From Enoplolaimus lenunculus (taxonomy: Eukaryota > Nematoda > Enoplea > Enoplida > Thoracostomopsidae), in the NCBI GenBank assembly GCA_030248215.1, contig JASANG010002985.1, positions 263,001 to 327,000 of the forward strand: DNA of 64,000 nt. The letters are read 5' to 3'. The notes beneath the pieces are model-generated. The model was given only the letters and a program-made list of their open reading frames with translations, had not been told where the DNA came from and did no database searches. Below are positions 54,501-56,342 of this stretch, in pieces. Positions within the stretch are counted from its first letter, which is position 1, and each line of letters begins with the position of its first letter. A program made the translations under genes and the position numbers.

Positions 54501-55134
54501 ATTCATACGTTTTAGCACACTGTAGGGCGGCAAGTAGTCAAGCGACGAATTGTCGTAGATTCGTCATGAGGGGTGGTGCTTCAACCTGTCCCACAGGATT
54601 CCCTGCCTCTCATTCATCTCTGTTTAAAATCATCAGGGAACATTATTTAATATCTTTGGGAGGACAATTTCAAGTATATACCTGTTTTTAGGAGTGCACA
54701 CGTTCCTTGTGTTTTTGGCAAGGATCATATCCCTTCTGTTCTGTATCCTGAATATGGATGGCGCTGTACTTTTTGAGCGCAGTCACGGCATAATAGATAA
54801 ACAAAAAATTTTTTGGCTTTCTTCGCCGTGTGACAAAGTTCAGCGCCGGACGGAACCACACGGCAAGCATAGCGCCACTTGGTGCCCATCCTGTGTCATT
54901 TGTGCTCATATCGGTTCGAATCCTAAGTTGTGAATCCTTCAGTGTTCCAAATGGACCAAGTCCCCCTGATTAGAGCTGTCAAATCAAGTATGGTTCACAT
55001 TTCAGGAAGTCTACGATACCCAAACGACCGTCCGTCGCGGTCACGACTACGAGCCTGACGCCCGTGGCCGGGGCGGAACCGAACGGGTTCACAGCGAAGT
55101 GAGCACATTCACTAAAACGTCGAGCATTCATTGA
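3717..55134 (+). CDS. MUA-3/MUP-4-like transmembrane attachment protein, complete 36-exon model
   Basis: Coding exons: 3717-3831, 6499-6618, 7491-7714, 8469-8591, 10922-11153, 20430-20549, 21699-21827, 21999-22190, 22905-23033, 23798-23923, 24305-24430, 24935-25060, 25435-25560, 26205-26330, 27133-27258, 28728-28853, 29825-29865, 30236-30335, 31181-31308, 32585-32843, 34137-34259, 35426-35553, 36236-36357, 36757-36890, 38774-38914, 39494-39640, 40722-40877, 45109-45331, 46483-46529, 47401-47476, 48484-48580, 50366-50434, 51963-52099, 53182-53305, 54209-54283, 55006-55134. All have AG/GT borders, phases chain without conflict, and the total is 4722 nt (1573 aa plus TGA). Order by residue: signal peptide 1-25, LDLRa 39-78, VWA 86-270, EGF-like modules 272-802, SEA 803-930, EGF 932-972, SEA 973-1100, EGF modules 1101-1338, transmembrane helix 1340-1362, cytoplasmic tail to 1573. 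This set matches the family of nematode MUA-3 and MUP-4, hypodermal proteins that tie the cuticle to intermediate filaments. The role here is inferred from architecture. Orthology to one or the other is not decided. Splices were placed by eye. Confidence 0.85.
4007..4216. mobile_element. foldback MITE with TA target duplication, intron 1
   Basis: 210 bp between TA dinucleotides. It begins CACTGCAAAAAATGGTTAGT and ends CACCAGTTTTTTGCAGTG, with an inner mirrored pair CTCCGAAATAGGCTTT / AAGCCTATTTCGGAG. The whole element can fold into one hairpin. Related in terminus to the CACTGTAAATT family but different inside. Confidence 0.8.
4963..5290. other. unassigned stretch open on both strands, intron 1
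   Basis: A stretch less AT-rich than its surroundings has 93-95 codon frames on both strands. Neither translation resembles a family I know. It may be a fragment of a transposon or processed transcript. No function is proposed. Confidence 0.25.
5530..6490 (+). repeat. 48-bp T-rich minisatellite in intron 1
   Basis: About 19-20 copies of a 48-base unit made almost only of T, with TATATG, GTGAATTTTT and TTTATATTTT blocks. Because 48 is a multiple of three and the unit has no in-frame stop, it gives long false reading frames with a 16-residue period. The array ends directly at the acceptor of exon 2, so it forms a pyrimidine-rich approach about 950 bases long. The rest of intron 1 (4217-5530) holds no gene I can support. 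Confidence 0.85.
6499..6618 (+). CDS. exon 2: LDL-receptor class A module
   Basis: A 120-nt phase 1-1 exon encoding one complete LDLRa module. The six cysteines are in order, and the calcium-cage signature [13 protein letters not shown] is intact with its acidic residues. LDLRa modules fold around calcium and bind protein ligands. MUA-3-type proteins carry them at the N-terminal side. The symmetric phase is typical of a shuffled extracellular module. Confidence 0.9.
6674..6868 (+). mobile_element. TTAGGC-bearing MITE with 8-bp TSD CATATTTT, intron 2
   Basis: Inverted ends resembling GGCCCATGTAAAGATCAGGG, here AACCCATACAAAGATCAAGG, and GGCCCTGTTCTATACATTG. Constant inner blocks are GCGGAACGTTTTTCTGTGGG and GGAATATGCTTACACTACTG. 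A central tract of TTAGGC units is mixed with variants. CATATTTT is duplicated exactly on both sides (6666-6673 and 6869-6876). Confidence 0.85.
7491..11153 (+). CDS. exons 3-5: von Willebrand factor A domain
   Basis: Three exons (7491-7714, 8469-8591, 10922-11153; junctions phase 0) give about 190 residues. The first strand [14 protein letters not shown] carries the MIDAS metal-site motif DxSxS. A threonine follows in [12 protein letters not shown], and the [12 protein letters not shown] strand supplies the distal aspartate. [10 protein letters not shown] and ELEDIVG are the usual last strand and helix. All metal-coordinating positions I can identify are present, so ligand-binding competence is likely. 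VWA domains bind collagens and other matrix proteins, consistent with cuticle or matrix attachment. The exon 3 donor lies four bases from a MITE. Confidence 0.9.
7718..7969. mobile_element. TA-flanked MITE (CACTGTAAATT family) at the exon 3 donor
   Basis: About 250 bp with inverted ends CACTGTCAATTCCAATGAGT and ACTCACTGAAATTTACAGTG, flanked by TA and rich in TGAGTTGA/TCAACTCA blocks. TA flanks and long inverted ends suggest a Tc1/mariner-mobilised MITE. It begins four bases into intron 3, so its first bases form part of the donor GTACACTG. Confidence 0.8.
8127..8343. mobile_element. MITE with GTATTCTCAAA ends, intron 3
   Basis: Ends CCCGTATTCTCAAACATGTG and TTTTAAGAATATGGGCG; inside are mirrored CACCTATCACC-like and AACTGATGATAGTTGC blocks. 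Other copies: 31908-32311 (split by another element), 35588-35750 (one end), 46249-46467, 48172-48428 and 49311-49537. Single ends lie near 4545, 22640, 27300 and 52125. Confidence 0.7.
8850..9105. mobile_element. TA-flanked MITE (CACTGTAAATT family), intron 4
   Basis: Same family as 7718-7969: left end CTCTGTAAATTGGCAATGAG, right end CAACAGTG followed by TA, with the same internal TGAGTTGATT and CAACTCATTCTGA blocks. The rest of intron 4 up to about 10130 is AT-rich with no gene, RNA or recognised repeat that I can support. Confidence 0.75.
10543..10733 (+). mobile_element. TTAGGC-bearing MITE, intron 4
   Basis: Left end GGCCCATGTTCAGATCAGGG, right end CAGTCCTGTTCTATACATTG plus GCC, degenerate TTAGGC core. 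Imperfect 8-base flanks AAAAGGTG and AAAAGTAG. Confidence 0.8.
11807..12140 (-). repeat. 3' LTR of the gypsy element
   Basis: Second 334-bp LTR, bordered on the outside by the GCGT duplication at 11803-11806 and on the inside by the polypurine tract. The near identity to the 5' LTR indicates a recent insertion. Confidence 0.93.
12141..12160 (-). other. polypurine tract of the gypsy element
   Basis: On the element strand CTAAAGGAGGGGGTTA abuts the 3' LTR. This purine run is the usual plus-strand primer site and fixes the orientation of the element. Confidence 0.8.
12426..15640 (-). CDS. pol region: protease, reverse transcriptase, RNase H, integrase
   Basis: Parts in order on the element strand: an aspartic protease with [13 protein letters not shown]; reverse transcriptase with [14 protein letters not shown] and the YLDDII active-site motif; an RNase H part with [14 protein letters not shown]; an integrase with an HHCC zinc region ([13 protein letters not shown]), [20 protein letters not shown] and [16 protein letters not shown], the DDE catalytic triad context; and a C-terminal [10 protein letters not shown] segment. 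The order and motifs assign it to Ty3/gypsy (Metaviridae-like). A few breaks interrupt it, so it is recorded as a fossil pol. Confidence 0.9.
15660..17640 (-). CDS. gag region: 2A - IMPACT/UPF0029-like domain - hydrophobic segment - 2A - Gag
   Basis: On the element strand the region starts with a basic leader and [14 protein letters not shown], a textbook 2A ribosome-skipping motif. Next comes a domain with [29 protein letters not shown] and [15 protein letters not shown], the core signatures of the IMPACT/UPF0029 family. A hydrophobic stretch ([15 protein letters not shown]) leads to a second 2A-like motif, [13 protein letters not shown]. Then follows a Gag with [18 protein letters not shown] and a zinc-knuckle-like [14 protein letters not shown], as in many metazoan gypsy elements. 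2A motifs separate products during translation, so the IMPACT-like protein and Gag would be made as separate proteins. Cellular IMPACT restrains GCN2 signalling. The role in the element is unknown. Treated as a fossil. Confidence 0.85.
18079..18098 (-). other. primer-binding site of the gypsy element
   Basis: Directly inside the 5' LTR the element strand reads TTTGGTGACCCCGACGGAGC. TGG complements the CCA end of a tRNA, the normal minus-strand primer of LTR elements. I did not assign the tRNA species. Confidence 0.75.
18099..18432 (-). repeat. 5' LTR of the gypsy element
   Basis: 334 bp, beginning TGTGGCGCAC and ending GACTACTATA on the element strand. It is identical in length to the other LTR and differs at two bases. 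The element is transcribed right to left, so this copy is the promoter LTR. The adjoining outer sequence is the tRNA-like head of a SINE. Confidence 0.93.
18433..18570 (+). mobile_element. tRNA-derived SINE, split by the gypsy element
   Basis: Starts GCGTGGCGCAGTGGTAGAGT, a pol III A-box context, followed about 40 bases later by GACGTCGACCCCCGC, a B-box-like segment, then a non-tRNA tail (CCGGTTCCTACCTAGACTGA). Sequence left of the gypsy element (GTTGGGTTGCGT, ending 11806) supplies the missing 5' bases. The gypsy therefore inserted within the tRNA-like head. The 3' end of the SINE was not determined. Confidence 0.6.
19245..20340. repeat. TA-flanked MITE with its 3' end amplified into 14 x 65-bp array
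   Basis: A MITE of the CACTGTAAATT...AATTTACAGTG family starts at 19245. From 19431 its terminal portion (CTCCTAACTCAGACTGAGTG, then GCTCACTGGAATTTACAAT) is repeated head to tail. The array spans exactly 910 bases, 14 units of 65. Units differ at only a few positions, such as ATTCAACTGA versus ATTCAGCTGA. The array ends 89 bases before the acceptor of exon 6. Confidence 0.9.
20430..23033 (+). CDS. exons 6-9: four EGF-like modules
   Basis: Exons 20430-20549, 21699-21827, 21999-22190 and 22905-23033 each start and end in phase 1, and each encodes one six-cysteine module. The first begins [11 protein letters not shown] and ends at [10 protein letters not shown]. The third opens with a proline-rich spacer, [10 protein letters not shown], before its cysteines. 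The fourth ([13 protein letters not shown]) is the founder type of the cassette downstream. These modules act as a spacer stalk between VWA and the SEA region. None of these four carries the classic calcium-binding D-x-N-E start. Confidence 0.85.
20672..20965. repeat. ACTTAAGT-rich foldback sequence, intron 6
   Basis: Many ACTTAAGT/TTAAGTAAATACTTAAG palindromes with mirrored arms AACTTAAGTAACTACTTAAG. Probably a small foldback element. The rest of intron 6 (20965-21698) holds only a CCCGTAGCCAG-type fragment. Confidence 0.5.
22286..22470 (-). mobile_element. TTAGGC-bearing MITE, divergent subfamily
   Basis: Ends GGCCAATATTACTTTTACAG and GGGACGGCCCTAAAAGTAAC with inner GTAACAGTAGATTAAGCGTA and a TAAGCC tract. 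A second member is at 58797-58938. The shared core but different tips suggest terminus exchange within the family. Confidence 0.65.
23040..23185 (+). repeat. two-copy direct repeat of about 72 bp, intron 9
   Basis: TTTTGACAATAGATTCAACT and CAACTGAACTTCAACA occur twice in tandem, starting seven bases behind the exon 9 donor. Each copy includes a TTCAACTCAACTGAA palindrome. Confidence 0.7.
23366..23551 (+). mobile_element. TTAGGC-bearing MITE, intron 9
   Basis: GGCCCATGAATAGAACAGGG at left, CCGGCCCTGTTCTATACATG at right, TTAGGC core with GGAATAGGCTCATTTTTACG spacer. A fragment of a further copy precedes it at 23270-23360. Tandem short repeats with a period of about 36 (CAAAAGTTTACAAAATAC) follow at 23590-23765. 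Confidence 0.75.
23798..28853 (+). CDS. exons 10-16: seven 126-nt EGF cassettes
   Basis: Exons 23798-23923, 24305-24430, 24935-25060, 25435-25560, 26205-26330, 27133-27258 and 28728-28853 are each exactly 126 nt, phase 1-1, and encode one 42-residue EGF module. The shared pattern is RxxC-x-NNG-x-CxxxC, then a TGVxCSC or LGVxCSC loop, GFELxxDxKSC and a C-terminal G/T. Modules 11-14 share D-LGV while 10, 15 and 16 share ST/AT-GV, suggesting at least two duplication rounds. The seven equal lengths point to tandem exon duplication within the gene. The protein is an extended extracellular rod here. Confidence 0.9.
26582..26725 (-). mobile_element. TTAGGC-bearing MITE, intron 14, one end only
   Basis: CATGTATAGAACATGTTCGG and GTATAAGCATATTCCTAAGC mark one terminus, and TAAGCC units follow. 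The other terminus has decayed. Confidence 0.65.
27405..28720 (-). repeat. about 84-bp minisatellite filling intron 15
   Basis: About 15-16 units containing GAAGCATGAAGCAAATATTT, a G-run of 5-7 bases, GACAGATCTTTCCCCCGGCT and GCAGCTGCGGTTGCAATTA. Two unit types alternate in places (TTAATCC or TTATTG ends, GGTGGGG or GGGTAGG), suggesting higher-order duplication. Length variation between units makes long spurious minus-strand frames with [13 protein letters not shown] repeats. The last unit runs into the acceptor of exon 16. Confidence 0.85.
29035..29276. mobile_element. TA-flanked-type MITE (CACTGTAAATT family), intron 16
   Basis: Left end CACTCAAAAATTCCAATGAG and right end ACTAGAATTTACAGTG enclose the family's typical AACTCACTCTGAGTTGACTT blocks. 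A different element (29279-29650) follows directly behind its right end. Confidence 0.75.
29279..29650. mobile_element. second copy of the GTGACCCGGATAAG element, left end missing
   Basis: Shares AAGAGTCCGTAAGCGGATAG, TAAATGACTCCAGGACCAAA and the TTATTCGGGTCACTATAGTA end with 49869-50308. It abuts the MITE that ends at 29276. Confidence 0.65.
29825..30335 (+). CDS. exons 17-18: split EGF-like module
   Basis: A 41-nt exon (29825-29865, phase 1 to 0) supplies a short TTTPSPG linker and the first cysteine. Exon 30236-30335 (phase 0 to 1) supplies the rest, with [14 protein letters not shown]. Together they form one compact EGF-like module directly before the first SEA domain. The intron within the module is the only one of its kind before the SEA region. 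The tiny exon is less certain than its neighbours but is required by phase. Confidence 0.75.
30354..30800 (+). repeat. ATT/AAT microsatellite in intron 18
   Basis: Two long ATT/TAA tracts (30354-30605 and 30660-30795) broken by TTTCTTTGTTATCGTT blocks that recur four times. Simple sequence without coding meaning. Confidence 0.9.
31181..32843 (+). CDS. exons 19-20: first SEA domain
   Basis: Exons 31181-31308 (phase 1 to 0) and 32585-32843 (phase 0 to 1) encode about 128 residues: a [14 protein letters not shown] strand, [18 protein letters not shown] with the SEA-like YRDSYV helix, [13 protein letters not shown] and [16 protein letters not shown]. The same layout recurs in exons 22-24. SEA domains are usual near the membrane in MUA-3/MUP-4 and in mucins. 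Many self-cleave at G-SVVV-like motifs, but I see no clear copy of that motif here, so cleavage is doubtful. The family call rests on pattern and position and is moderately firm. Confidence 0.7.
31425..31625 (+). mobile_element. TTAA-flanked MITE carrying a tRNA-like segment, intron 19
   Basis: TTAA on both sides (31421-31424 and 31626-31629), ends CCCTTTAACTCATACAG and TTATGTGAGAAAGGG. The tRNA-like segment reads AAGCTCCTGTAGCTGAGTGG and, 30 bases on, GGGGATCGAATCTTA. It lies on the plus strand here. Confidence 0.75.
31908..32312. mobile_element. GTATTCTCAAA MITE interrupted by a TTTACCCGCG element
   Basis: The MITE runs from CCATATTCTCAAATGTGTAT to GGTAATAGATG near 32108 and resumes at TACACACATTGGAGAATACG. 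The inserted 32115-32285 segment is rich in CTTTACCCGCG and has relatives at 39225-39345 and 40970-41390. This nesting gives relative ages: the MITE is older. Confidence 0.65.
32365..32552 (-). mobile_element. TTAGGC-bearing MITE, directly before exon 20
   Basis: ATGTAAAGAATAGGAGCAGA and GTATTATAAGCATATTCCTA at left, TAAGCC units, CTTCCGCCTTTGATCTTGTA at right. Its right end lies about 33 bases before the exon 20 start. Confidence 0.7.
34137..34259 (+). CDS. exon 21: EGF-like module between the SEA domains
   Basis: A 123-nt phase 1-1 exon with six cysteines ([15 protein letters not shown], then [12 protein letters not shown]). It separates the two SEA domains, giving the SEA-EGF-SEA order reported for the MUA-3/MUP-4 family. 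The LNEVCLGG loop resembles that of exon 6 more than the 126-nt cassette. Confidence 0.8.
34482..34755. mobile_element. MITE with CACACGTGCAAG ends, intron 21
   Basis: Ends AGCCCTATTCACACATGCAA and TTGCACGTGTGAATAGGGCT, an almost perfect inverted pair; interior rich in CTTGCAGTTGCAAATTGCA. Other copies: about 24440-24860 (weaker), 47899-48042, 56684-56958 and, inverted, about 62805-63095. A fragment is at 47275-47375. Confidence 0.8.
35149..35398 (+). mobile_element. TTAGGC-bearing MITE, directly before exon 22
   Basis: GACCCATGTAAAAGATCAAG, GGCGGAACGTTTTTCTGTGG, long TTAGGC core, then TTCCGCCCGTGTTCTTTACA and TTGACC. Imperfect flanks ACCATGTC / ACCATGAG. It ends about 30 bases before exon 22. 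Confidence 0.8.
35426..36890 (+). CDS. exons 22-24: second SEA domain
   Basis: Exons 35426-35553, 36236-36357 and 36757-36890 chain in phases 1-0, 0-2 and 2-1. Diagnostic parts are [28 protein letters not shown] (positions only partly quoted as motif), [16 protein letters not shown] and [15 protein letters not shown], which align by eye with [13 protein letters not shown] and [12 protein letters not shown] of the first SEA. For exon 24 I preferred the acceptor at 36755-36756 over one near 36704. Only the former continues the SEA pattern, although both are open. The acceptor of exon 23 lies inside an inverted-repeat cluster. Confidence 0.7.
35858..36272. repeat. three 148-bp foldback repeats overlapping the exon 23 acceptor
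   Basis: TTCGACAGGACAGAAAATTC recurs at intervals of 148 bases (about 35858, 36006, 36154). Each of the first two units contains a sense arm (ATTTGTGGCTTAATTTTAAC) followed by an antisense copy of the real intron 22/exon 23 junction: GGTTTCTTCGTGCGTTGTAC against exon bases GTACGAAGAAACC, and the preceding AAAATTAAAAAATGTTAAAT. The third unit runs into the true exon. Confidence 0.85.
37003..37223 (+). mobile_element. TTAGGC-bearing MITE, intron 24
   Basis: GGCCCATGTAAAGATCATGG at left and CCGTCCCTGTTCTTTACATT plus GGCC at right. Flanks AAACCTAT / AAAGCTAT match at 7 of 8 bases, consistent with an 8-bp target duplication. Confidence 0.85.
37362..37560. mobile_element. GACGG-rich palindromic MITE, intron 24
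   Basis: GTCCGTCACC and GGTGACGGAT arms around CGTACGCAAATAACTCACGT, the conserved centre of the family. Outer tips are poorly preserved here. Intron 24 from 37560 to 38770 holds no other gene or element that I can support. Confidence 0.65.
38774..40877 (+). CDS. exons 25-27: three cysteine-rich EGF-like modules
   Basis: Exons 38774-38914, 39494-39640 and 40722-40877 are all phase 1-1. The first reads [10 protein letters not shown]...[11 protein letters not shown]. The second ([18 protein letters not shown]) has the acidic start and aromatic-containing loop of a calcium-binding EGF. The third is EGF-like with [19 protein letters not shown]. They form the membrane-proximal stalk together with exons 28-29. 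A 33-bp minisatellite starts about 20 bases behind the exon 26 donor. Confidence 0.85.
38947..39209 (-). mobile_element. TTAA-flanked MITE carrying a tRNA-like segment, intron 25
   Basis: Ends CCCTTTCTCACATGGATATT and CAATGTGAGAAGGGG; TTAA at the left border and a decayed TTA at the right. TTAA duplication plus CCC ends is the hallmark of piggyBac-type transposition. On the minus strand it contains GCTCCTATAACTGAGTGGTG (A box) and, further on, a GGAGTTCGAATCC B box, both in the spacing of a tRNA-derived pol III promoter. Confidence 0.75.
39655..40175 (+). repeat. 33-bp minisatellite derived from a MITE end, intron 26
   Basis: About 15-16 nearly identical 33-base units carrying AAGATTTAAGCTTCGACTG and TAAATTCCACAGGG. 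The unit contains CTGTAAATTCCA, the terminus of the CACTGTAAATT MITE family. A family member starts right at the end of the array (about 40177). The array begins about 20 bases behind the exon 26 donor. Confidence 0.9.
40177..40695. mobile_element. two adjoining CACTGTAAATT-family MITE pieces, intron 26
   Basis: Palindromic TGAGTTGATT/AATCAACTCA blocks run from CTGTTAATTCCACTGCGAGA to AACTCACTGGTATTTAGAGTG, with an internal mirror axis near 40320 and a second partial copy after 40490. This fills the intron up to the acceptor of exon 27. Confidence 0.65.
41156..41340. mobile_element. GGCGGATCC foldback element nested in a TTTACCCGCG repeat, intron 27
   Basis: Ends CAATGGCGGATCCACGGGGG and AGATCCTGGATCCGCCACTG; GGTATAC is present on both sides and probably marks the target duplication. 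The host repeat (CTTTACCTGCGG on the left, CCTTTACCCACTACCCGC on the right) continues across it. Confidence 0.7.
41838..45062. mobile_element. palindromic GACGG element expanded by a 31-bp minisatellite
   Basis: Outer inverted arms AAAATAGTATGCAATTAACC (from about 41838) and GGTTAATTGCATACTATTTT (to about 45059) enclose inner ends ACTATACTTATCGTCCGGCG and GGACGATAAGTATAGCGCCA. In between lie roughly 89 tandem 31-base units, GGTGACGAACGGTGACGGAC plus GATGCCGTATT. The main variant is GGTGCC for GATGCC. Units are ragged from about 42180 to 42960, where a CACCCAACAACA-rich patch interrupts the array. Because 31 is not divisible by three and no frame of the unit has a stop, all three minus frames stay open for up to 999 codons. 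They are not genes. Confidence 0.85.
45109..46529 (+). CDS. exons 28-29: calcium-binding EGF plus last EGF
   Basis: Exon 45109-45331 starts with [12 protein letters not shown], the canonical calcium-binding EGF entry, continues to [13 protein letters not shown] and then opens a second module, [13 protein letters not shown]. The 47-nt exon 46483-46529 (phase 2 to 1) closes it with [14 protein letters not shown]. The final WFTGKYC is typical of a laminin- or Delta-type EGF end. This is the last extracellular module before the membrane. A 3-kb minisatellite element occupies the intron just upstream. Confidence 0.85.
45404..45641 (+). mobile_element. TTAGGC-bearing MITE, intron 28
   Basis: GGCCCTTGTAAACATCAGAG at left, CCGCTCCTGTTCTATACATT plus GGCC at right, with a scrambled TTAGGC core including AGGTATTAGCTCATTCTTAC spacers. 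Confidence 0.8.
46249..46467. mobile_element. GTATTCTCAAA MITE, directly before exon 29
   Basis: AAATGTGTATAGCAACTATC at left and GTGCTACAAACTTTTGAGAA at right, with AATAGGTTTTCAAACTCACT inside. Its end is 15 bases before the exon 29 acceptor. Confidence 0.7.
47066..47207. mobile_element. GACGG-rich palindromic MITE, intron 29
   Basis: Clean copy: GGTTGCGCTATACTTTCTTT at left, GGACGTCAAGTATAGCGCAA at right, centre GCAAATAACTCACGTACGAT. This is the unexpanded form from which the 41.8-45.1 kb array element can be understood. Confidence 0.8.
47401..47476 (+). CDS. exon 30: single transmembrane helix
   Basis: A 76-nt exon encoding [20 protein letters not shown] followed by FCLKWCRC at the junction. 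That is about 23 uninterrupted hydrophobic residues with a basic and cysteine-rich inner border, typical of a type I membrane protein and of a palmoylation-prone juxtamembrane site. With the signal peptide it sets the EGF/SEA part outside and the tail in the cytoplasm. Confidence 0.9.
47590..47850 (-). mobile_element. decayed relative of the TTAA tRNA-like MITE, intron 30
   Basis: Contains AGGATTCGAACCACAGTC (B box on the minus strand) and ACCACTCAGCTATACAAGCT (A box), with weak ends ACGCTTTATCACATG and ACACAGGGG. A similarly decayed copy lies at about 41440-41660 (ATCACTCAGCTACTGGAGCT). Confidence 0.6.
47899..48042. mobile_element. short MITE with CACACGTGCAAG ends, intron 30
   Basis: AAGCCCTATTCACACACGTG at left, ACTTGCACGTGTGAATAGGG at right. 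The 144-bp copy shows the minimal form of the family. Confidence 0.8.
48484..55134 (+). CDS. exons 31-36: cytoplasmic tail and stop
   Basis: Exons 48484-48580, 50366-50434, 51963-52099, 53182-53305, 54209-54283 and 55006-55134 encode about 210 residues. The first part is Gly/Ser with aromatic spots ([31 protein letters not shown]). A Ser-rich block [20 protein letters not shown] follows, then [12 protein letters not shown], then two segments that both start EVYxxxxxxR (exons 35 and 36), suggesting internal duplication. It ends [10 protein letters not shown]. The Ser/Gly/Arg bias recalls the filaggrin-like tail described for MUP-4 and may bind intermediate filaments, which is inference. No AATAAA was found close behind the TGA. 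Confidence 0.8.
48692..48812. mobile_element. GACGG-rich palindromic MITE, intron 31
   Basis: GGTTACGCTATACTTGTCGT at left, GACGTCGGACGTCATC at right, centre TGAGCAATTCATGTACGATA. The right tip is truncated. Confidence 0.75.
49025..49084 (+). CDS. candidate alternative terminal exon (short tail)
   Basis: A good acceptor, TAATTATTTTACAG, is followed by 19 codons and [22 protein letters not shown]. It is in phase 0, exactly what exon 31 delivers. Use of this exon instead of exon 32 would give a protein of about 1415 residues lacking the Ser/Arg-rich tail. It has no donor, so it could only be a last exon with its own poly(A) site. Could be chance, since a phase-matched short frame is not rare. 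Transcript data are absent. Confidence 0.4.
   Translation: MHWTKSAPPIADISKLAIY
49311..49537. mobile_element. GTATTCTCAAA MITE, intron 31
   Basis: GGGCCGATATTCTCAAATAC at left and TTTGAGAATACGGGCTC at right. It follows a CCCGTAGCCAG-type element (49092-49262) and the candidate alternative exon. Confidence 0.7.
49869..50308. mobile_element. MITE with TACTGTAGTGACCCGGATAAG ends, intron 31
   Basis: Left TACTGTAGTGACCCGGATAA and right TATTCGGTTCACTACGGTA are inverted. Inside is AAGAGCCCGTAAGCGGATAG and a stretch also found at 29279-29650, which keeps only the right end (TCGGGTCACTATAGTA). No coding potential. Confidence 0.75.
50593..50752 (+). mobile_element. TTAGGC-bearing MITE, short core, intron 32
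   Basis: GACCCATGTAAAGATCAGAG and ACGGTCCTGTTCTACAGATT termini with only a few TTAGGC-like units. Flanks AATATTTC / AATAGTTT are similar. Confidence 0.75.
51542..51925 (+). repeat. 80-bp tandem repeat upstream of exon 33
   Basis: Four and a half units with GTGCGTTGAATAAATTTTTT, CAACACAGAATGTACTCAGT and TGCATACTCTTGCATCAAAG. The first three units are nearly identical. ACTCAGTTGCATACTCTTG also appears singly at 18.6-19.2 kb and near 58950. The array ends about 40 bases before the exon 33 acceptor. Confidence 0.8.
52350..52642 (+). mobile_element. TTAGGC-bearing MITE with 8-bp TSD GCATTTAT, intron 33
   Basis: The longest full copy (293 bp). GGCCCATGTATAGAACAGGG at left and CGGCCCTGTTCTATACATGG plus GCC at right. 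The core is higher-order: runs of TTAGGC separated by GGAATAGGCTCATCCATACG repeated three times. GCATTTAT is duplicated exactly at 52342-52349 and 52643-52650. Confidence 0.9.
53470..53636. mobile_element. GACGG-rich palindromic MITE, intron 34
   Basis: GTGGCGCTATACTTTTGATG at left and GACAAGTATAGCGTCACG at right, centre CGTGAATTACTCACGTACGA. Well preserved. Confidence 0.8.
53683..53945 (-). mobile_element. TTAA-flanked MITE carrying a tRNA-like segment, intron 34
   Basis: Best copy: TTAA at 53679-53682 and 53946-53949, ends CCCTTTCTCACATGAATATT and CAATGTGAGAAGGGG. Minus-strand tRNA-like segment CTCCTATAGCTGAGTGGTGA. A further hairpin GAGTTGCCTTTAGGCAACTC lies near the right end. Confidence 0.8.
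54060..54181 (+). mobile_element. TTAGGC-bearing MITE, right half, intron 34
   Basis: TTAGGC core followed by TTCCGTCCCTGTTCCTTACA and TTGACC. The left terminus is missing. The duplicated copy of this region at 57590-57846 has both termini. Confidence 0.7.
54752..54887. mobile_element. GACGG-rich MITE, diverged copy, intron 35
   Basis: GGCGCTGTACTTTTTGAGCG at left, GCAAGCATAGCGCCACTTGG at right. The centre differs from other copies. Confidence 0.55.
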
Positions 55135-55413
55135 ACGCTTCGTTCAATTTAATGTTTCATTCAGTTGAATGTTTTTTTGCGTAATTTTGAATAGATTTGT
55201 CATGCTGAACAAGGTAAAGCGGTTCAAGAGGGACCGTAGCCAGAGGGGGTAGGGGGTGGCGCAGCCCTCATGTAAGAATTTTACCTTCTTTAGAAAATTT
55301 TCAACATTGCTTGTAAGTCATCGAATACCCTTGTATGTCACTCCTGAAAATTGTTTAGCTCCCCTAGCTAGCTGAGCATGCTACTGGTCAGGACTAATGC
55401 TCGTAACTTTATA

Positions 55414-55555
55414 CAGTAAATTTCAGTGAGTTGATTTTAACTCAGAATGAGTTGAATCACTCAGTCTGAAGACTATGAGAACTCAAAACTTTGAGTTGAT
55501 TCAATTGATACTGAGTTAATCAATCAACTCAACGAGAGTCAACTTAAGCTGATGC
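55414..55555. mobile_element. partial CACTGTAAATT-family MITE behind the gene
   Basis: TACAGTAAATTTCAGTGAGT at the left and AACTCAACGAGAGTCAACTT at the right. It is a shortened copy without a clear second terminus. It lies 280 bases behind the stop codon. Confidence 0.55.
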
Positions 55556-55557
55556 GC

Positions 55558-55812
55558 CTTTCACAATAATTTTATCAACGGAGCCACAAAATCTCTTATA
55601 GACCAGTGTTATTACGAGGGCACTCTGAAACTAAGCTCGTTATAAGCCTGGTCTATAACTGAGGAGACGGTCATAGCTCACTGGTACTCGTGGGCTAAGA
55701 TAGAAATCTGATACAGAGCACAGCGATCACGAGCTTATTTCCAAAGTGTTCTCGTAATAATAGCTCTGGTGTATAACAGATTTTGTGGCACCGTTGACAA
55801 AATTATTGTAAA
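55558..55812. mobile_element. foldback element CACAATAATTTT, 3' flank
   Basis: Arms CACAATAATTTTATCAACGG with GCCACAAAATCTCTTATAGA, and mirrored ATTTTGTGGCACCGTTGACA with AAATTATTGTA. It lies just outside the left arm of the large inverted duplication. Confidence 0.7.
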
Positions 55813-56342
55813 TCGCGCATAAATTAATAGTCGTGTAAACTGTTCGAACTGAATCCGTTAACCTTGAATTTTAATGATTTCGTTTTTGATTAATTCTCCT
55901 GGTATTTCACTGCGTCCTTATCAAATCTTCTGATTGGTTAAAATATCAAAGCTTAAGCTTAAAATATGTGAAAATCAAAAGTTTGTCTTGTACATTTACA
56001 ATATTCCCCCCTTTTTTCACGTTTACGACAAAGATTAACCAGTTTCTCAAGAAAAAATCAAAAGCCTAAAAACTAAACTAAATTTAGTAAAATTCACTAT
56101 TTGCCCTGACCTCAAGGATGATATGCTGACTGGTGGTTTTCGTTGGTGAAATCATACTGGTGTCTGTTACCCCCCGTTTCGTTTGTTGAATGTTATTCCT
56201 GCAATGTGACCCCTAGTGCATTTCTGTACCATTATTATTATTATATTAGTTTTTGTGAATTAGCGGCTTTGTATAGATTTTATTGTCAGTGCTTAAAGCT
56301 AAACGCTAAATTTAAAAGCTAATGAATTTCATGACCACATTG

